Shown here: positions 43,858 to 53,102 of the stretch, in pieces
Layout: each line of letters opens with the position of its first letter
Position numbering within the stretch: the first letter of the stretch is position 1
Source of the DNA: Herbidospora solisilvae
GTDB taxonomy: Bacteria; Actinomycetota; Actinomycetes; Streptosporangiales; Streptosporangiaceae
Direction: 5' to 3'
Assembly (NCBI RefSeq): GCF_009901565.1
Contig: NZ_WXEW01000009.1
Coordinates: 1 to 64,000, forward strand
DNA length: 64,000 bases
Translations under genes and position numbers: made by a program
The notes under the pieces: model-generated
Seen by the model: only the letters and a program-made list of their open reading frames with translations
The model's database searches: none
What the model was told of the DNA's origin: nothing

Positions 43858-44657
43858 GGCGGGTCGCCGAAGGTGTGCTGGTCCACGAGAGCGTGTTCGT
43901 GCAGACCAACACGGTCGTGGTGGAGGGCCGCGCCGGGGTGCTGCTCGTCGACCCCGGAGTGACGGCCGCCGAGCTCGACTGCCTGGTGAGCGACCTGTCG
44001 GAGCTGGGGCACACGGTCGTGGCGGGCTTCTCGACGCATCCCCACTGGGACCATCTGCTCTGGCACGCCGGGTTCGGCGACGTGCCCCGGCACGGCACGG
44101 CGGCCTGCGCGGCCGCCGCCCGCGAGGAGCTGTCCGACCCCGACGCGAAGACCCGCATCGCCGACCACCTGCTCGAGACCGAGATCGCCGGGCAGGTGCC
44201 GCTCGACCTCCTCGGCCTCGTCACCGGCCTGCCCGCCGGCACCGCGCGCATCCCCTGGGACGGCCCCGAGATCCGCGTCATCGAGCACCAGGCGCACGCC
44301 CCCGGCCACGCGGCGCTGCTGATCGGGGAACACGGCGTCCTGATCGCCGGTGACATGCTCTCCGACGTCCTGGTCCCGATGCTCGAACACGACACCGCCG
44401 ACCCGGTCGACGACTATCTCGCCGCGTTGCGGCTGCTCGAAAGCGCGGCGGGTGACGCCGACGTCGTCATCCCGGGTCACGGTTCCGTCGGCGGATCGGG
44501 CCAGGCGCGGGCCCGGATCGACCTGGACCGGGCGTACGTGCACGGCCTGCGGAACGGGCACGTCCCCGACGACCCCCGGATCGGCCCGTCGGCCAAGCCG
44601 GGCTGGGAGTGGGTGAGCGACGTACACGAGGGACAACTCCGGTACCTGTCGCGCTGA
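43851..44657 (+). CDS. MBL fold metallo-hydrolase
   Basis: This 268-residue metallo-beta-lactamase fold protein has 'STHPHWDHLLWH' (variant HxHxDH with Pro), 'APGHAALLIGEHGVLIAGDMLSD' and a late 'VIPGHGSVGG' histidine. The site lacks nothing essential, though the first motif reads H-P-H-W-D-H. GTG 43851 follows GGAGG by 7 nt and overlaps the reductase stop. It is co-transcribed with the reductase under the divergent HxlR protein. Confidence 0.85.
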   Translation: MLRRVAEGVLVHESVFVQTNTVVVEGRAGVLLVDPGVTAAELDCLVSDLSELGHTVVAGFSTHPHWDHLLWHAGFGDVPRHGTAACAAAAREELSDPDAKTRIADHLLETEIAGQVPLDLLGLVTGLPAGTARIPWDGPEIRVIEHQAHAPGHAALLIGEHGVLIAGDMLSDVLVPMLEHDTADPVDDYLAALRLLESAAGDADVVIPGHGSVGGSGQARARIDLDRAYVHGLRNGHVPDDPRIGPSAKPGWEWVSDVHEGQLRYLSR

Positions 44658-44662
44658 GCGAT

Positions 44663-45118
44663 TCACCGGTTGAGCGCCGGCACATCCCGCAGGGCGACCT
44701 CGTCCTCGGTCTGGTGGACGTTGGCCGCGAACACCAGGACGGCCGCCACCGCGGCCACCGCCGCCACCCACCGGCGGCGGCGCGGAGCGTGTCCCGGCAC
44801 CGGCACGGGCACCGGCCTCGGTTCCGGCTCGGGTGGCAGGCCCATGTCCAGTCGTGTGCGGGCCGCGTCCCACGCCGCGGCCGTCTGTTCGTCGAGACCG
44901 CAACCGAGGACGAACGCCGTGACCGTCTCGCGCCGGGGCAGCGTCTCGCGCTTGAGCATCCCGGCCGCGGTCGAGTACGGCAGATGGCGGCCGGCCCGCT
45001 GCGCGTGGTGCTGGATGTCGCGGTAACTGCGTCCGGACCAGGCCTTGAGCCGTCGCAGCAGGTCCACGAATTCGACCTCGGTGCGTGCGGCGGCCGGGTC
45101 GGGAGGGCTGATGGTCAT
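44663..45118 (-). CDS. HTH-domain membrane-anchored protein
   Basis: The 151-residue protein has an N-terminal helix-turn-helix of the actinobacterial type ('LLRRLKAWSGRSYRDIQHHAQRAG', ~20-75), a Pro/Glu/Val repeat linker, one transmembrane segment (~120-138) and a short outer tail. This layout is seen in many small actinomycete regulators or sensors; targets are unknown. It is divergent from the beta-lactamase-family gene, from which it is separated by 93 nt containing two direct CCGCACA copies. Confidence 0.7.
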   Translation of the reverse strand: MTISPPDPAAARTEVEFVDLLRRLKAWSGRSYRDIQHHAQRAGRHLPYSTAAGMLKRETLPRRETVTAFVLGCGLDEQTAAAWDAARTRLDMGLPPEPEPRPVPVPVPGHAPRRRRWVAAVAAVAAVLVFAANVHQTEDEVALRDVPALNR

Positions 45119-45211
45119 AACCTGGCAGTACAACGGAGCCGCACAGACCCGCACAAGCCGGAACGGCACATTCCTTGCCCACGGGCCGGGGGAGCGGCCA
45201 GCGTCGATCAC

Positions 45212-46297
45212 ATGATCTCCACCTGGTTCCACGCCGCTCTGGCCGGCGTCCTGTTGTCCACCGCTCAGGTCCATCCGCGGATCGAGGCGTTCCTCGATCG
45301 CACGCTTCCCCCCGGCCCCGGCGGCACCGTGGCGGTGGCCCGCCACGGCGAGCTCGTCCACTGCGCCGGGTTCGGCCTGGCCGATCGGGAGAACCGGACG
45401 CCGGCCGGCTGCGACACGGCCTACGACGTCATGTCGATCACCAAGCAGTTCACCGCGGCCGGGATCATGAAGCTGCAGATGACGGGCAGGCTGCGCACCA
45501 CCGACCGGATCACCGTCCACCTCGGTGCGGTGCCGGCCGACAAACGCCGGATCACCGTGCGCCACCTGCTGACGCACACCTCAGGGCTGGGCGACGTCGG
45601 CGACGACTACGACCCCGTCTCCCGCGACACCATGACACGGCGCGCGCTGGCGTCGCCGCTGCGGTCGGCGCCGGGAGCCGAGTTCCACTACTCCAACGTG
45701 GGCTACAGCCTGCTGGCCGCCATAATCGAGCGCGTGTCGGGCATGTCGTACGAACGTTTCCTGGCCCAGCACCTGTTCGCGCCCGCCGGCATGACGAGCA
45801 CCGGATACGTGCTGCCCCGCTGGAAGGCGGACCAGATCGCGATCGAGTACGACCGGCAGGGCACGAGGCGGGGACGGCCCACCGAGCATCCCTGGGCGGC
45901 GGACGGTCCCCACTGGTACCTGAGGGGCAACGGCGGCATGCTCTCCACCGCCCGGGACATGTACCGCTGGCACCGGGCGCTGGAGGGGGACCGGATCCTG
46001 TCCCGCCGGGCCAAGGCGGAGATGTTCGCCCCACGAGTGGTCGTCGACCGGAAGGCGAAGCTGCACTACGGCTACGGCTGGGGCGTGTTCCCGCGCACCG
46101 AGTTCGGCCGGGTGGTCGAACACGACGGCGGCAACGACTGGTCGTACGGTCAGTTCGCCCGGTTCCCCGACAAGGGCGTGATGGTGTTCTGGATCACCAA
46201 CCACGCGTACCAGGAGGGGAAGTGGGACCTGGAGGAGCTCAACGGCACGCTCACGCCTGGTCTCGTCCGCGCCCTGTCACCCGGCTCGGCCATGTGA
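45212..46297 (+). CDS. Beta-lactamase family serine hydrolase
   Basis: This 361-residue penicillin-binding-like hydrolase has the SxxK motif at Ser75 (SITK), the YxN motif at 160-162 (YSN) and a C-terminal 'VEHDGGND' replacing KTG. A weak N-terminal signal-like segment (1-20) precedes it. Such class C-like hydrolases act as esterases or D-aminopeptidases. No clear ribosome site precedes ATG 45212. The substrate cannot be inferred. Confidence 0.83.
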   Translation: MISTWFHAALAGVLLSTAQVHPRIEAFLDRTLPPGPGGTVAVARHGELVHCAGFGLADRENRTPAGCDTAYDVMSITKQFTAAGIMKLQMTGRLRTTDRITVHLGAVPADKRRITVRHLLTHTSGLGDVGDDYDPVSRDTMTRRALASPLRSAPGAEFHYSNVGYSLLAAIIERVSGMSYERFLAQHLFAPAGMTSTGYVLPRWKADQIAIEYDRQGTRRGRPTEHPWAADGPHWYLRGNGGMLSTARDMYRWHRALEGDRILSRRAKAEMFAPRVVVDRKAKLHYGYGWGVFPRTEFGRVVEHDGGNDWSYGQFARFPDKGVMVFWITNHAYQEGKWDLEELNGTLTPGLVRALSPGSAM

Positions 46298-46300
46298 ATC

Positions 46301-46317
46301 TCACCGTTCCGCGGTGA
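46301..46317 (+). terminator. Small hairpin after the serine hydrolase
   Basis: TCACCG (46301-46306) pairs with CGGTGA (46312-46317) around 5 nt, 3 nt after the stop codon. There is no T-run. It may be a weak terminator or a chance dyad at the border of the sigma-factor remnant. Confidence 0.3.
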
Positions 46318-46586
46318 ACCGGCCGGCGGCGCAGGAGACGCTGGTCCGGGCCTGGCGGGCCTACGACCGTTACGACGAACGGCGCGGCACGCTGCGCGTG
46401 TGGCTCTACCGCGACGTCCTGTGCTGGACGGCCAGGGAGACCGCCGGCCTGCTCGACGCCACCGTGGCCTCGGTGAACAGCGCCCTGCAGCGGGCCAGGG
46501 CGACGATGCGGGCCGCCGCGCCCGACCCCGACCCCGGCGCCGAGCGGCTGGCCCCCTCTTCCCGGCCTGAGCGCAGGGAAGGCTGA
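46314..46586 (+). pseudogene. ECF sigma factor remnant with internal deletion
   Basis: A 90-codon frame joins two separated pieces of a sigma-70 family protein. 'AAQETLVRAWRAYDRYDERRGTLRVWLYR' resembles the region 2 end of SigG-like ECF factors, followed directly by 'DVLCWTARETAGLLDATVASVNSALQRARATM', the region 4 helix-turn-helix. Some 100 or more residues between them and the N-terminal part of region 2 are missing. No convincing start site exists. It is best read as a decayed sigma gene whose deletion happened to keep frame. Confidence 0.7.
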
Positions 46587-46633
46587 CCCGCCGGTCAGGT
46601 GTGCCCGCCTGGCGGAAGGTCAGGGGAGCCGCC

Positions 46634-47992
46634 ATGGTCATCGTCAGGCGAGAGCTCACCACCACACCCACGGTCCTGCTCGCGGGGGTCGCGCTGCTCT
46701 ACTTCACCGCGCAGCTCCTCATCCCCACCCTCGGCATGGGCATCGGCTGGGACGAGGCCGTCTACGCCTCCCAGTACGCCGCCCACGCCCCGCCCGCCGT
46801 CTACTCCGCCCCGCGCGCCCAGGGGGTGTCGCTCCTCGTCGCGCCCATCGTGGCGATCACCGACGAGGTGGTCGTCCTGCGGCTCTGGCTGTCCGTGGTC
46901 TCCTCCGCCGCCCTCTTCGGCGCGTTCGCCGTCTGGTTGCGGGTCAGGAACCACCGGGTCGTGCCGCTGGCCGCCCTGCTGCTGGCCGGATGCTGGTTGT
47001 CGGTCTTCTACGGCAACCAGGCGATGCCCAACCTCTACGTCGCGCTGGGCGCGGTCGCCGCCACCGGCTTCCTGCTGATCGGCAACCCGCTGGGCCTGGG
47101 CGCCTCCATGGTGCTCGTGTCGCTCATGCGGCCGACCGACGCGCTGGTGCTGGCGGTGCCGCTGGCCGCCTACGCCCTGTGGCGGCGGAGTCTCCGCGAC
47201 GTGGCGGCGCTGGCCGCCGGGCTGGCGATCGGCTGGGGCCAGTGGGCGGCCGAGGCCGTCACCCGGTTCGGCGGGGTCGCCGAACGACTCGGGGCGGCCG
47301 GGGAGCACAACGACACCGGGCTGACCAGCACCCTGGGCGAGCACGCCCGCGCCCTCGACGGCCCGGCGTTGTGCCGCTTCGGGGTCGAGTGCGGCGGCGT
47401 GCCGCCCGCCCTGCTGATCTGGTGGATCGCGATCCCGCTGGCCGCGGGCGCGGGCCTGTGGACGGCCCGGCGCACCCCGTGGTTCCGCCCGCTCGCGCTG
47501 GCGACGGCGACGGCCGTGGCGATGGCCCTGCCGTACTTCTTCTACGTCGACTACGCCGCCCCGCGCTTCCTGCTTCCGGCATATGCCCTGCTCGCCCTTC
47601 CCGTCGCGACCGCCGTCCTGAGCTCGCCCAGACCGGCGCTGGTCGGGGTGGCGGCCCACCTGATCCTCCAGGGCGCCGTGGCCGTCGCCATGTCGTCGGG
47701 CATCCGCGCCGACCGCGACGTCATGAACGCCGCCGCCGAGCAGCTCAGGCCCCGGATCGACGGGCCGTGCGTGATCTACGGTCAGGGCGGCGCCCAGCTC
47801 GGCTACCTGCTGGGCTGCGAGTCCCAAGCCATCGCCCAGCGGTTCGACGCCACCATGCCCGCGCGCGTCCGGGGATTCCGGGACCGCGGCTACGACGTCA
47901 TCATGACCCACCGGGGTGTCGAACCTCCCGCCTACACCGACGACTGGCAACGGCTGGACCTGCCCGGCCCGTGGCGGGCCCGGCTCGGATGA
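46634..47992 (+). CDS. GT-C-like polytopic membrane protein
   Basis: This 452-residue protein has about 10-11 membrane helices. 'GIGWDEAVYASQYAAHAPP' just after helix 1 is the acidic motif of GT-C glycosyltransferases (loop 1 Asp/Glu). A soluble C-terminal portion (~360-452, 'CVIYGQGGAQLGYLLGC') follows. It probably uses a lipid-linked sugar to glycosylate an extracytoplasmic acceptor, but neither is identified. ATG 46634 follows AGGGGAG. Confidence 0.7.
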   Translation: MVIVRRELTTTPTVLLAGVALLYFTAQLLIPTLGMGIGWDEAVYASQYAAHAPPAVYSAPRAQGVSLLVAPIVAITDEVVVLRLWLSVVSSAALFGAFAVWLRVRNHRVVPLAALLLAGCWLSVFYGNQAMPNLYVALGAVAATGFLLIGNPLGLGASMVLVSLMRPTDALVLAVPLAAYALWRRSLRDVAALAAGLAIGWGQWAAEAVTRFGGVAERLGAAGEHNDTGLTSTLGEHARALDGPALCRFGVECGGVPPALLIWWIAIPLAAGAGLWTARRTPWFRPLALATATAVAMALPYFFYVDYAAPRFLLPAYALLALPVATAVLSSPRPALVGVAAHLILQGAVAVAMSSGIRADRDVMNAAAEQLRPRIDGPCVIYGQGGAQLGYLLGCESQAIAQRFDATMPARVRGFRDRGYDVIMTHRGVEPPAYTDDWQRLDLPGPWRARLG

Positions 47993-47997
47993 GCCGG

Positions 47998-48363
47998 TCA
48001 CAACCAGATCGTCGCGAGCCAGCTCTCGGCCGCCGCCAGCACGATCAGGGTGACGTTCAGCCCGGTCTCCCTGACCTCGCCGCGTGACAGGTGCAGCCCC
48101 GTGGCCAGCACCTGGAGCACCGCGAACCCGATGGCGGCGGCCAGCGCCAGGCCGGGCAGGATCCCGGTGAGCGGCGGGAGCACCAGCCCGGCCGCCCCCA
48201 GCACCTCCAGGACGCCGATCAGCCGGACCATCGGCATCGGGACGGTGTCGACCCAGCCCATCATGGGCCGGAGCCGCTCCTTACTCTGGACGATCTTCTT
48301 GCCGCCGGCGTAGAGGTAGAACAGGCCCAGCAGTCCGGCGATGATCCAATAGGCGACGGTCAC
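47998..48363 (-). CDS. DoxX family membrane protein
   Basis: The 121 residues contain four helices; 'LFYLYAGGKKIVQSKERL' and 'VRLIGVLEVLGAAGLVLPPLTG' are DoxX-like family blocks. Function is unclear (quinone or thiol-related redox membrane proteins). GTG 48363 follows GGGAGG. The divergent HxlR regulator begins about 95 nt away and probably controls it, a common pairing. Confidence 0.87.
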   Translation of the reverse strand: MTVAYWIIAGLLGLFYLYAGGKKIVQSKERLRPMMGWVDTVPMPMVRLIGVLEVLGAAGLVLPPLTGILPGLALAAAIGFAVLQVLATGLHLSRGEVRETGLNVTLIVLAAAESWLATIWL

Positions 48364-48457
48364 GGCGTTCCTCCCAATGGTTGCGCCCGCCCATGATGGG
48401 GGACCGCCGAATGCCGTACAAAAGGAACATCAGTGTGCGTGGGTGACGGGAGTGGCC

Positions 48458-48835
48458 GTGTCACAGAACGAGAAGACCTGTCTGATCAGGGGAGACTCCG
48501 GCAGGACGGTCCGCGCCATCCTCGACCGCATCGGCAACAAGTGGACCCTGCTGATCATCGCGACCCTCCACGGGAGCCGGATGCGCTTCACCGAGCTCCA
48601 GCAGCACATCCCCGGCATCTCGCAGCGCATGTTGTCGCTGAGCCTGCGCCACCTGGAACGCGACGGGCTCATCTCCCGCACGGCCCACGCCGAGGTGCCG
48701 CCCCGCGTGGAGTATGAGCTCACGCCGATGGGCCAGACCCTCATCGTCCCGGCGATCACCCTCGCCGAGTGGGCGGTGGAGCACAACCCCGACATCGAAC
48801 GCAGCCAGACGGCGTACGACACCCGGCCCCGCTGA
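48458..48835 (+). CDS. HxlR family winged-helix regulator
   Basis: The 125-residue HxlR protein has 'RAILDRIGNKWTLLIIATL', 'FTELQQHIPGISQRMLSLSLRHLERDGLI' and a C-terminal 'TLAEWAVEHNPDI'. It is divergent from the DoxX gene. GTG 48458 is favoured by GGGAG upstream; GTG 48443 and 48452 are in-frame alternatives. The usual N-terminal Cys is present at 'KTC'. Confidence 0.87.
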   Translation: MSQNEKTCLIRGDSGRTVRAILDRIGNKWTLLIIATLHGSRMRFTELQQHIPGISQRMLSLSLRHLERDGLISRTAHAEVPPRVEYELTPMGQTLIVPAITLAEWAVEHNPDIERSQTAYDTRPR

Positions 48836-48875
48836 CCGCTCGTTTCGGCGACGGGCCGGCGGGCAGGCGTGACGG

Positions 48876-50107
48876 ATGCCGATTCGACGCTTTCCCCTCG
48901 TGGACCACACGCTCGACATGCTGGCCGGGGGCTACGCCTGGCTGCCGGGCCTGCTCCGCCGCGCGGACGGCGCGCCGGCCCGCACCCGGGTGATGGGGCG
49001 GCCCGCCGTCGCCCTGCGCGGCCCGGAGGCCGCCCGGTTCTTCTACGACGAACGCCACGTCACGCGGGCCGGCGCCCTCCCGGAGCCGATCCGGGCCACG
49101 CTGACCGGCAAGGGCACCGTGCACGGCCTCGACGGTGCCGCCCACCGCGCCCGCAAGGCGATGTTCCTGGCGCTGCTGGCCGATCCCGGCCACGTCGCCG
49201 ACCTGGTGCGGGAGGTGGGCGAGAGCTGGGACGACGAGCCGCCGGCTGGCCGTCCCGGCCGAGGGTCGTGCTGTTCGACGAGGCGAGCCGCGCCATCACC
49301 GCGGGCGTGTGCCGATGGGCCGGAGTGCCCGTGGACGACCTCGACGCCCTCGCGGCCGACATGGTCGCCCTGGTCGACGGGTTCGGCTCGGCCGGCGCCC
49401 GCCACTGGCGGGGCCGCCGGGCGCGGCTGCGCCGGGAGGCCTGGCTGGCCGACCTCCTCGCCCACGACGACGGCGCGTCGGCCGGGCTGCTGGCCCGGCA
49501 CGTCACCCGCCACCGCGACGCCGACGGCGAGCCCCTGAACCCCAGGCTCGCCGCGGTCGAGATGCTCAACGTCATCCGCCCGACCGTCGCGGTCGCCTGG
49601 TACGTCACCTTCGCCGCCCATGCGCTGCACCGGTGGCCGGAGCACCGGCCCCGGCTCCGCGACGGCGACCCCGCGTTCGCCGAGGCGTTCGCGCAGGAGG
49701 TGCGGCGTTTCTATCCGTTCGCGCCCTATGTGGGCGGCCGGGCCGTCCAGGACCTGACCTGGCGCGGAGAGCCCGTCCCCGAGGGCACGATGATCCTCCT
49801 GGACGTGTACGGCCAGCATCACGACGAGGCCCGCTGGAAGCGCCCCTACTCCTTCCGCCCCGAGCGTTTCCTCGACGCCGGCGTCGGCCGCGACGACCTG
49901 ATCCCCCAGGGAGGCGGCGACCCCCACACCGGCCACCGCTGCCCCGGCGAGGCGGTCACCGTCGGCCTGCTCCGCGAGTTGGCCGTCCGGCTGGCGCGGC
50001 TGCGTTACTCCGTGCCGCCGCAGGACCTGCGCATCCCGCTGCGCCGCATCCCGACCCTGCCGCGCAGCGGCTTCGTGATGGCCGTCGCCCGTCAGAGCGG
50101 CGGATAG
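48876..50107 (+). pseudogene. CYP152-family P450 fatty-acid peroxygenase, frameshifted
   Basis: The N-terminal third (from ATG 48876) reads in one frame ('VDHTLDMLAGGYAWLPGLL', 'KGTVHGLDGAAHRARKAMFL'). From about 49245-49262 the homology continues in another frame to the stop at 50105-50107 ('RVVLFDEASRAITAGVC', 'EVRRFYPFAPYVGG', heme Cys in 'GHRCPGE'). The order and motifs, including the Arg-Pro active-site stretch, match the H2O2-using P450s of the BSbeta/SPalpha type. With one frameshift it would be about 410 residues. Either a real inactivating indel or a sequencing error; everything else is intact. Confidence 0.8.
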
Positions 50108-51771
50108 GCGTTCTGGACGAGGGTCGCGAAGTAGGACGGCCAGAAGACCCCGTAGCCCGGCGCGCCCGGTGTCGCGCCCGACGGCCGGTACGACCCCATC
50201 GGAGGAGCGAAGGTGGGATCGCACCAGCGGTTGGGGCCGTCGCTCGCGCCGTCCGACTCGCCCGGCGGCCGGGCCCAGATGTAGGCGTCGACCCCCGACC
50301 TCGGGGCGGCGGCGGGACGTTCGCCGATGCCCGCGTTGAGCTGGTTGCACCAGTTGTAGCGGTTGACGCGCCGGTCGAGCCTCGACTGGTCGACGTAGGT
50401 GTTGACGTCGGTGGAGACGCTGACGGCGGTGGGCCTGGCGGGCCCGCCCCAGCCGTTGCGCGAGGTGTCGATCAGCATGCCGATGTCCTCGGGGAACCCG
50501 GCCTCGATGAGGGCGGCGCGCAGGAACCGGGTGTAGTCGTCCTCGTCGATGTAGGGGTTCCAGTCGATCCACCGGCTCAGGTACAGCGGCGAGCCGTAGT
50601 GGATCTTGGCGGCGTCCGGGAGGAACACCTCCTCCACCGGGACGTAGTTGGCGACGTTGGTGACGAACCCGTGCACGCCGGGCGTGCCTTCGACGACCTC
50701 CGCCAGCACGTCGACCAACGACCCGGAGACCTCGGTCCAGCCGGCGACCGAGGACCGGGCCGCGTCGAGGTAGACGTAGACGTTGGGAACCGCTCCGAGG
50801 GCCGCGACGGCGTGCCTGAGTCCCTGGACGTACACCCCTGACGTGCGCGCTTCCACGCACGGAGGATCCTGGGGCCAGGAGACCATGCTGCCCAGCGTCT
50901 CGGGCTCGACGAGGGTGACGATCCTGAGCCGGGCGTAGCGGGGGTCGGCCAGGATCGCCGCGATGGGCTCCACGAACTGGTTCCGGTACGCCGCCACCCC
51001 CTCGGCCGTCACGGGGAACTCCGTCGTGGAATACCACGACGAGCAGTCCTTGCCCGGCAGGTCGTTCAGCACGAGCGTCACCACGACGGGATCGGAGTTC
51101 CCCTGCGACGACGCCTGCACGAGGGCCCGTTCCAGATGCTGCCGCAGCCCCATGCCGCCCCGGATGGACCCGATCGCCGCCACGGAGTCCAGCCACAGGC
51201 CGGTCGGCTGGAACGCGACCTTCCGCATCGCGGTCCCGACCTCGCCGCCCGCGGCGGTGGCGGCGGCGTTGACGTGCGCGACGTATTCGGGGTTCAGGTA
51301 TCCCCGTGCCCCGAGGTAGGGGTTGTCGACCCGCTCGGGCGACGGCGAAGGCGACGGGGACGGGGACGGCGACGGGCTCGGGGAGGGCTGGCCGCCGCAG
51401 GTGGTGCCGTTCAGGGTGAAGCCGGCGGGGGAGGGGTTGCCGCCGGTCCAGCGGCCGTTGAAGCCGATGGTCACCGTCGCGCCCGGCGCGAGCACCCGGT
51501 TGTACGGCTCGTTCACCGCCTGGACCCGGGCGCCGGACTGGCTCCACCGCGCCGACCAGCCATGGGTGACCGTCTGCCCGGCGGTGAAGTCGAACCGCAA
51601 CGTCCAGCCGTCGACCCGATCCCCGGTGTTCTTGATGGTGACCGCCGCGGTGAACCCGCCCGGCCACGAATCCGCGCCGTACGTCACCACACATCCCGGA
51701 GCGGCCCAGGCCACCCCGGGGAGGACGACGAACACGAGCACAATCCCGACAAGCACGCGCAGGAGCCTCAT
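50092..51771 (-). CDS. Secreted GH6 exocellobiohydrolase with N-terminal CBM2
   Basis: The 559 residues comprise a signal peptide (cleaved after VAWA, ~23), a family 2 cellulose-binding module (~25-125, bounded by two Cys, with exposed Trp), a Pro-Ser repeat linker (~130-150) and a GH6 catalytic domain (~155-555). 'NDLPGKDCSSW', 'VEPETLGSMV', 'HGFVTNVANYVPVEE' and the terminal 'RWCDPTFAPP' follow the order of bacterial exo-cellulases (Cel6B-like). It attacks crystalline cellulose from the non-reducing end. ATG 51771 follows GGGGG. The 3' end overlaps the P450 gene by 16 bp on the opposite strand. Confidence 0.9.
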   Translation of the reverse strand: MRLLRVLVGIVLVFVVLPGVAWAAPGCVVTYGADSWPGGFTAAVTIKNTGDRVDGWTLRFDFTAGQTVTHGWSARWSQSGARVQAVNEPYNRVLAPGATVTIGFNGRWTGGNPSPAGFTLNGTTCGGQPSPSPSPSPSPSPSPSPERVDNPYLGARGYLNPEYVAHVNAAATAAGGEVGTAMRKVAFQPTGLWLDSVAAIGSIRGGMGLRQHLERALVQASSQGNSDPVVVTLVLNDLPGKDCSSWYSTTEFPVTAEGVAAYRNQFVEPIAAILADPRYARLRIVTLVEPETLGSMVSWPQDPPCVEARTSGVYVQGLRHAVAALGAVPNVYVYLDAARSSVAGWTEVSGSLVDVLAEVVEGTPGVHGFVTNVANYVPVEEVFLPDAAKIHYGSPLYLSRWIDWNPYIDEDDYTRFLRAALIEAGFPEDIGMLIDTSRNGWGGPARPTAVSVSTDVNTYVDQSRLDRRVNRYNWCNQLNAGIGERPAAAPRSGVDAYIWARPPGESDGASDGPNRWCDPTFAPPMGSYRPSGATPGAPGYGVFWPSYFATLVQNAYPPL

Positions 51772-51887
51772 GGCACCCCCAGGACGCGACGACCGACCCC
51801 CGATCGTCACCTCACGAGGCCCGCCCCCGGCAACCCGGCCCGGCGAACCCCCAGGTCAGCCATGAACCTTTCACCCGGCCGCGGACG

Positions 51888-53102
51888 TCAGTGCCCAGCC
51901 AGCCGTCTTTCCAGCAGCGCCTGCTGGGCGGGGTTGGCGGTCAGCTCCAGCGCCCGCTCGTCACACTCCCGGGCCTCCGCGTTCCGGCCCAGCACGCGCA
52001 GGAGGTCGGCCCGGGTGGCGTGGAGCAGCGGATGGTTCTCCAGCGCCCGGTCGAGGTGTTCCAGTTCCTCCAGCGCCGCCTCCGGGCCGACGGCGTACCG
52101 GAGCGCGACGGCCCGGTGCAGACGGGTGACCGGCGAGGGCGCCAGGTGCAGCAGCATGTCGTACAGGACGACGATCTGCGGCCAGTCGGTGCTCTCGAAG
52201 CTCTCGGCCTCGGCATGGCAGGCCGCGATCGCCGCCTGGAGCTGGTAGGGACCCGGCCGCCGGTGGGCGCGCGCGGAGCGCACCAGCGAGGCCGTCGCCG
52301 CGCCGATCGCCTCGTGGTCCCACCGGCCGCGATCCTGGTCGGCCAGCAGGACGAGCTGCTCCCGGTCGTCGAACCGGGCGGCGCCCCGGGCGCGGTGCAG
52401 CCGGATCAGCGCCAGCAGCCCGGCCACCTCGGGTTCGGCCGGCATGAGCCCGGCCAGCAGGCTCGCCAGCCACTCGGCGTCGTCGACCAGGTCGCGGGCG
52501 TGCGCCCGGGCCCCGCCGCTGGACAGATAGCCCTCGTTGAACAGCAGGTAGATGACCGCGAGCACGCCTTGGAGCCGTTCGGGCAGCTCGTCGTCGGCGG
52601 GGATCCGGTAGGGGATGCCCGCTTCGCTGATCTTCCGTTTGGCACGCGTCAGCCGCTGGGCCACGGTCGTCTCCGGGACGAGGAACGCCGCCGCGATCTG
52701 CGCGGTGCTCAGCCCGCACACCACCCGGAGCGTCAGCGCGATCCGGGCCTCCAGAGACAACGCGGGATGGCAGCAGGTGAAGACCAGCCGCAGCCGATCG
52801 TCCTTCACGCCCGGCTCGCCCCCCGTGAGCTGCGCGAGCTTGGCGCGGTAGTTGCCCTCCCGGCGCAGCGCGTCGAGCCCGCGCCTGCGGGCGACGGTGA
52901 ACAACCACGCGTCCGGGCGGTCGGGCACCCCCTCGGCCGGCCAGCGCCGCAGTGCGATCTCGACCGCGTCCTGGACGAGATCCTCGGCCGCCGAGAAGTC
53001 GCCGAGCAGCGAGACGAGCGAGGCGGCGAGCCGGCCCGCGTGGTCACGCACCACCCGGGCCAGCGCCTCCCGACTCACCCGCTCGGAACCGGAACCGGTC
53101 AT
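51888..53102 (-). CDS. ECF42-like sigma factor with C-terminal extension
   Basis: The 404-residue protein has sigma region 2 ('DFSAAEDLVQDAVEIALRRWP', ~30-75), region 4 ('CGLSTAQIAAAFLVPETTVAQRLTRAKRKI', ~125-170) and a ~220-residue C-terminal DUF6596/TPR-like part typical of ECF42. Instead of an anti-sigma factor, this group is paired with a DGPF protein, which is encoded immediately upstream here with a 4-bp overlap. The ATG at 53102 lies within that gene's stop. Confidence 0.9.
   Translation of the reverse strand: MTGSGSERVSREALARVVRDHAGRLAASLVSLLGDFSAAEDLVQDAVEIALRRWPAEGVPDRPDAWLFTVARRRGLDALRREGNYRAKLAQLTGGEPGVKDDRLRLVFTCCHPALSLEARIALTLRVVCGLSTAQIAAAFLVPETTVAQRLTRAKRKISEAGIPYRIPADDELPERLQGVLAVIYLLFNEGYLSSGGARAHARDLVDDAEWLASLLAGLMPAEPEVAGLLALIRLHRARGAARFDDREQLVLLADQDRGRWDHEAIGAATASLVRSARAHRRPGPYQLQAAIAACHAEAESFESTDWPQIVVLYDMLLHLAPSPVTRLHRAVALRYAVGPEAALEELEHLDRALENHPLLHATRADLLRVLGRNAEARECDERALELTANPAQQALLERRLAGH

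Noticed and set aside
43900-45182. Minus-strand 454-codon frame across the MBL gene and the HTH gene
   Set aside because: It is antisense to the MBL coding region and out of frame with the real HTH-membrane gene; composition is a shadow.
49240-49270. Programmed frameshift in the P450 gene
   Set aside because: No slippery heptamer or downstream structure was evident, and P450s are not known to use one; mutation or sequencing error is simpler.
51320-51380. Short tandem repeat (GGCGAC/GGGGAC-like) in the GH6 gene
   Set aside because: It encodes the Pro-Ser linker between CBM2 and the catalytic domain, so it is explained by protein architecture.
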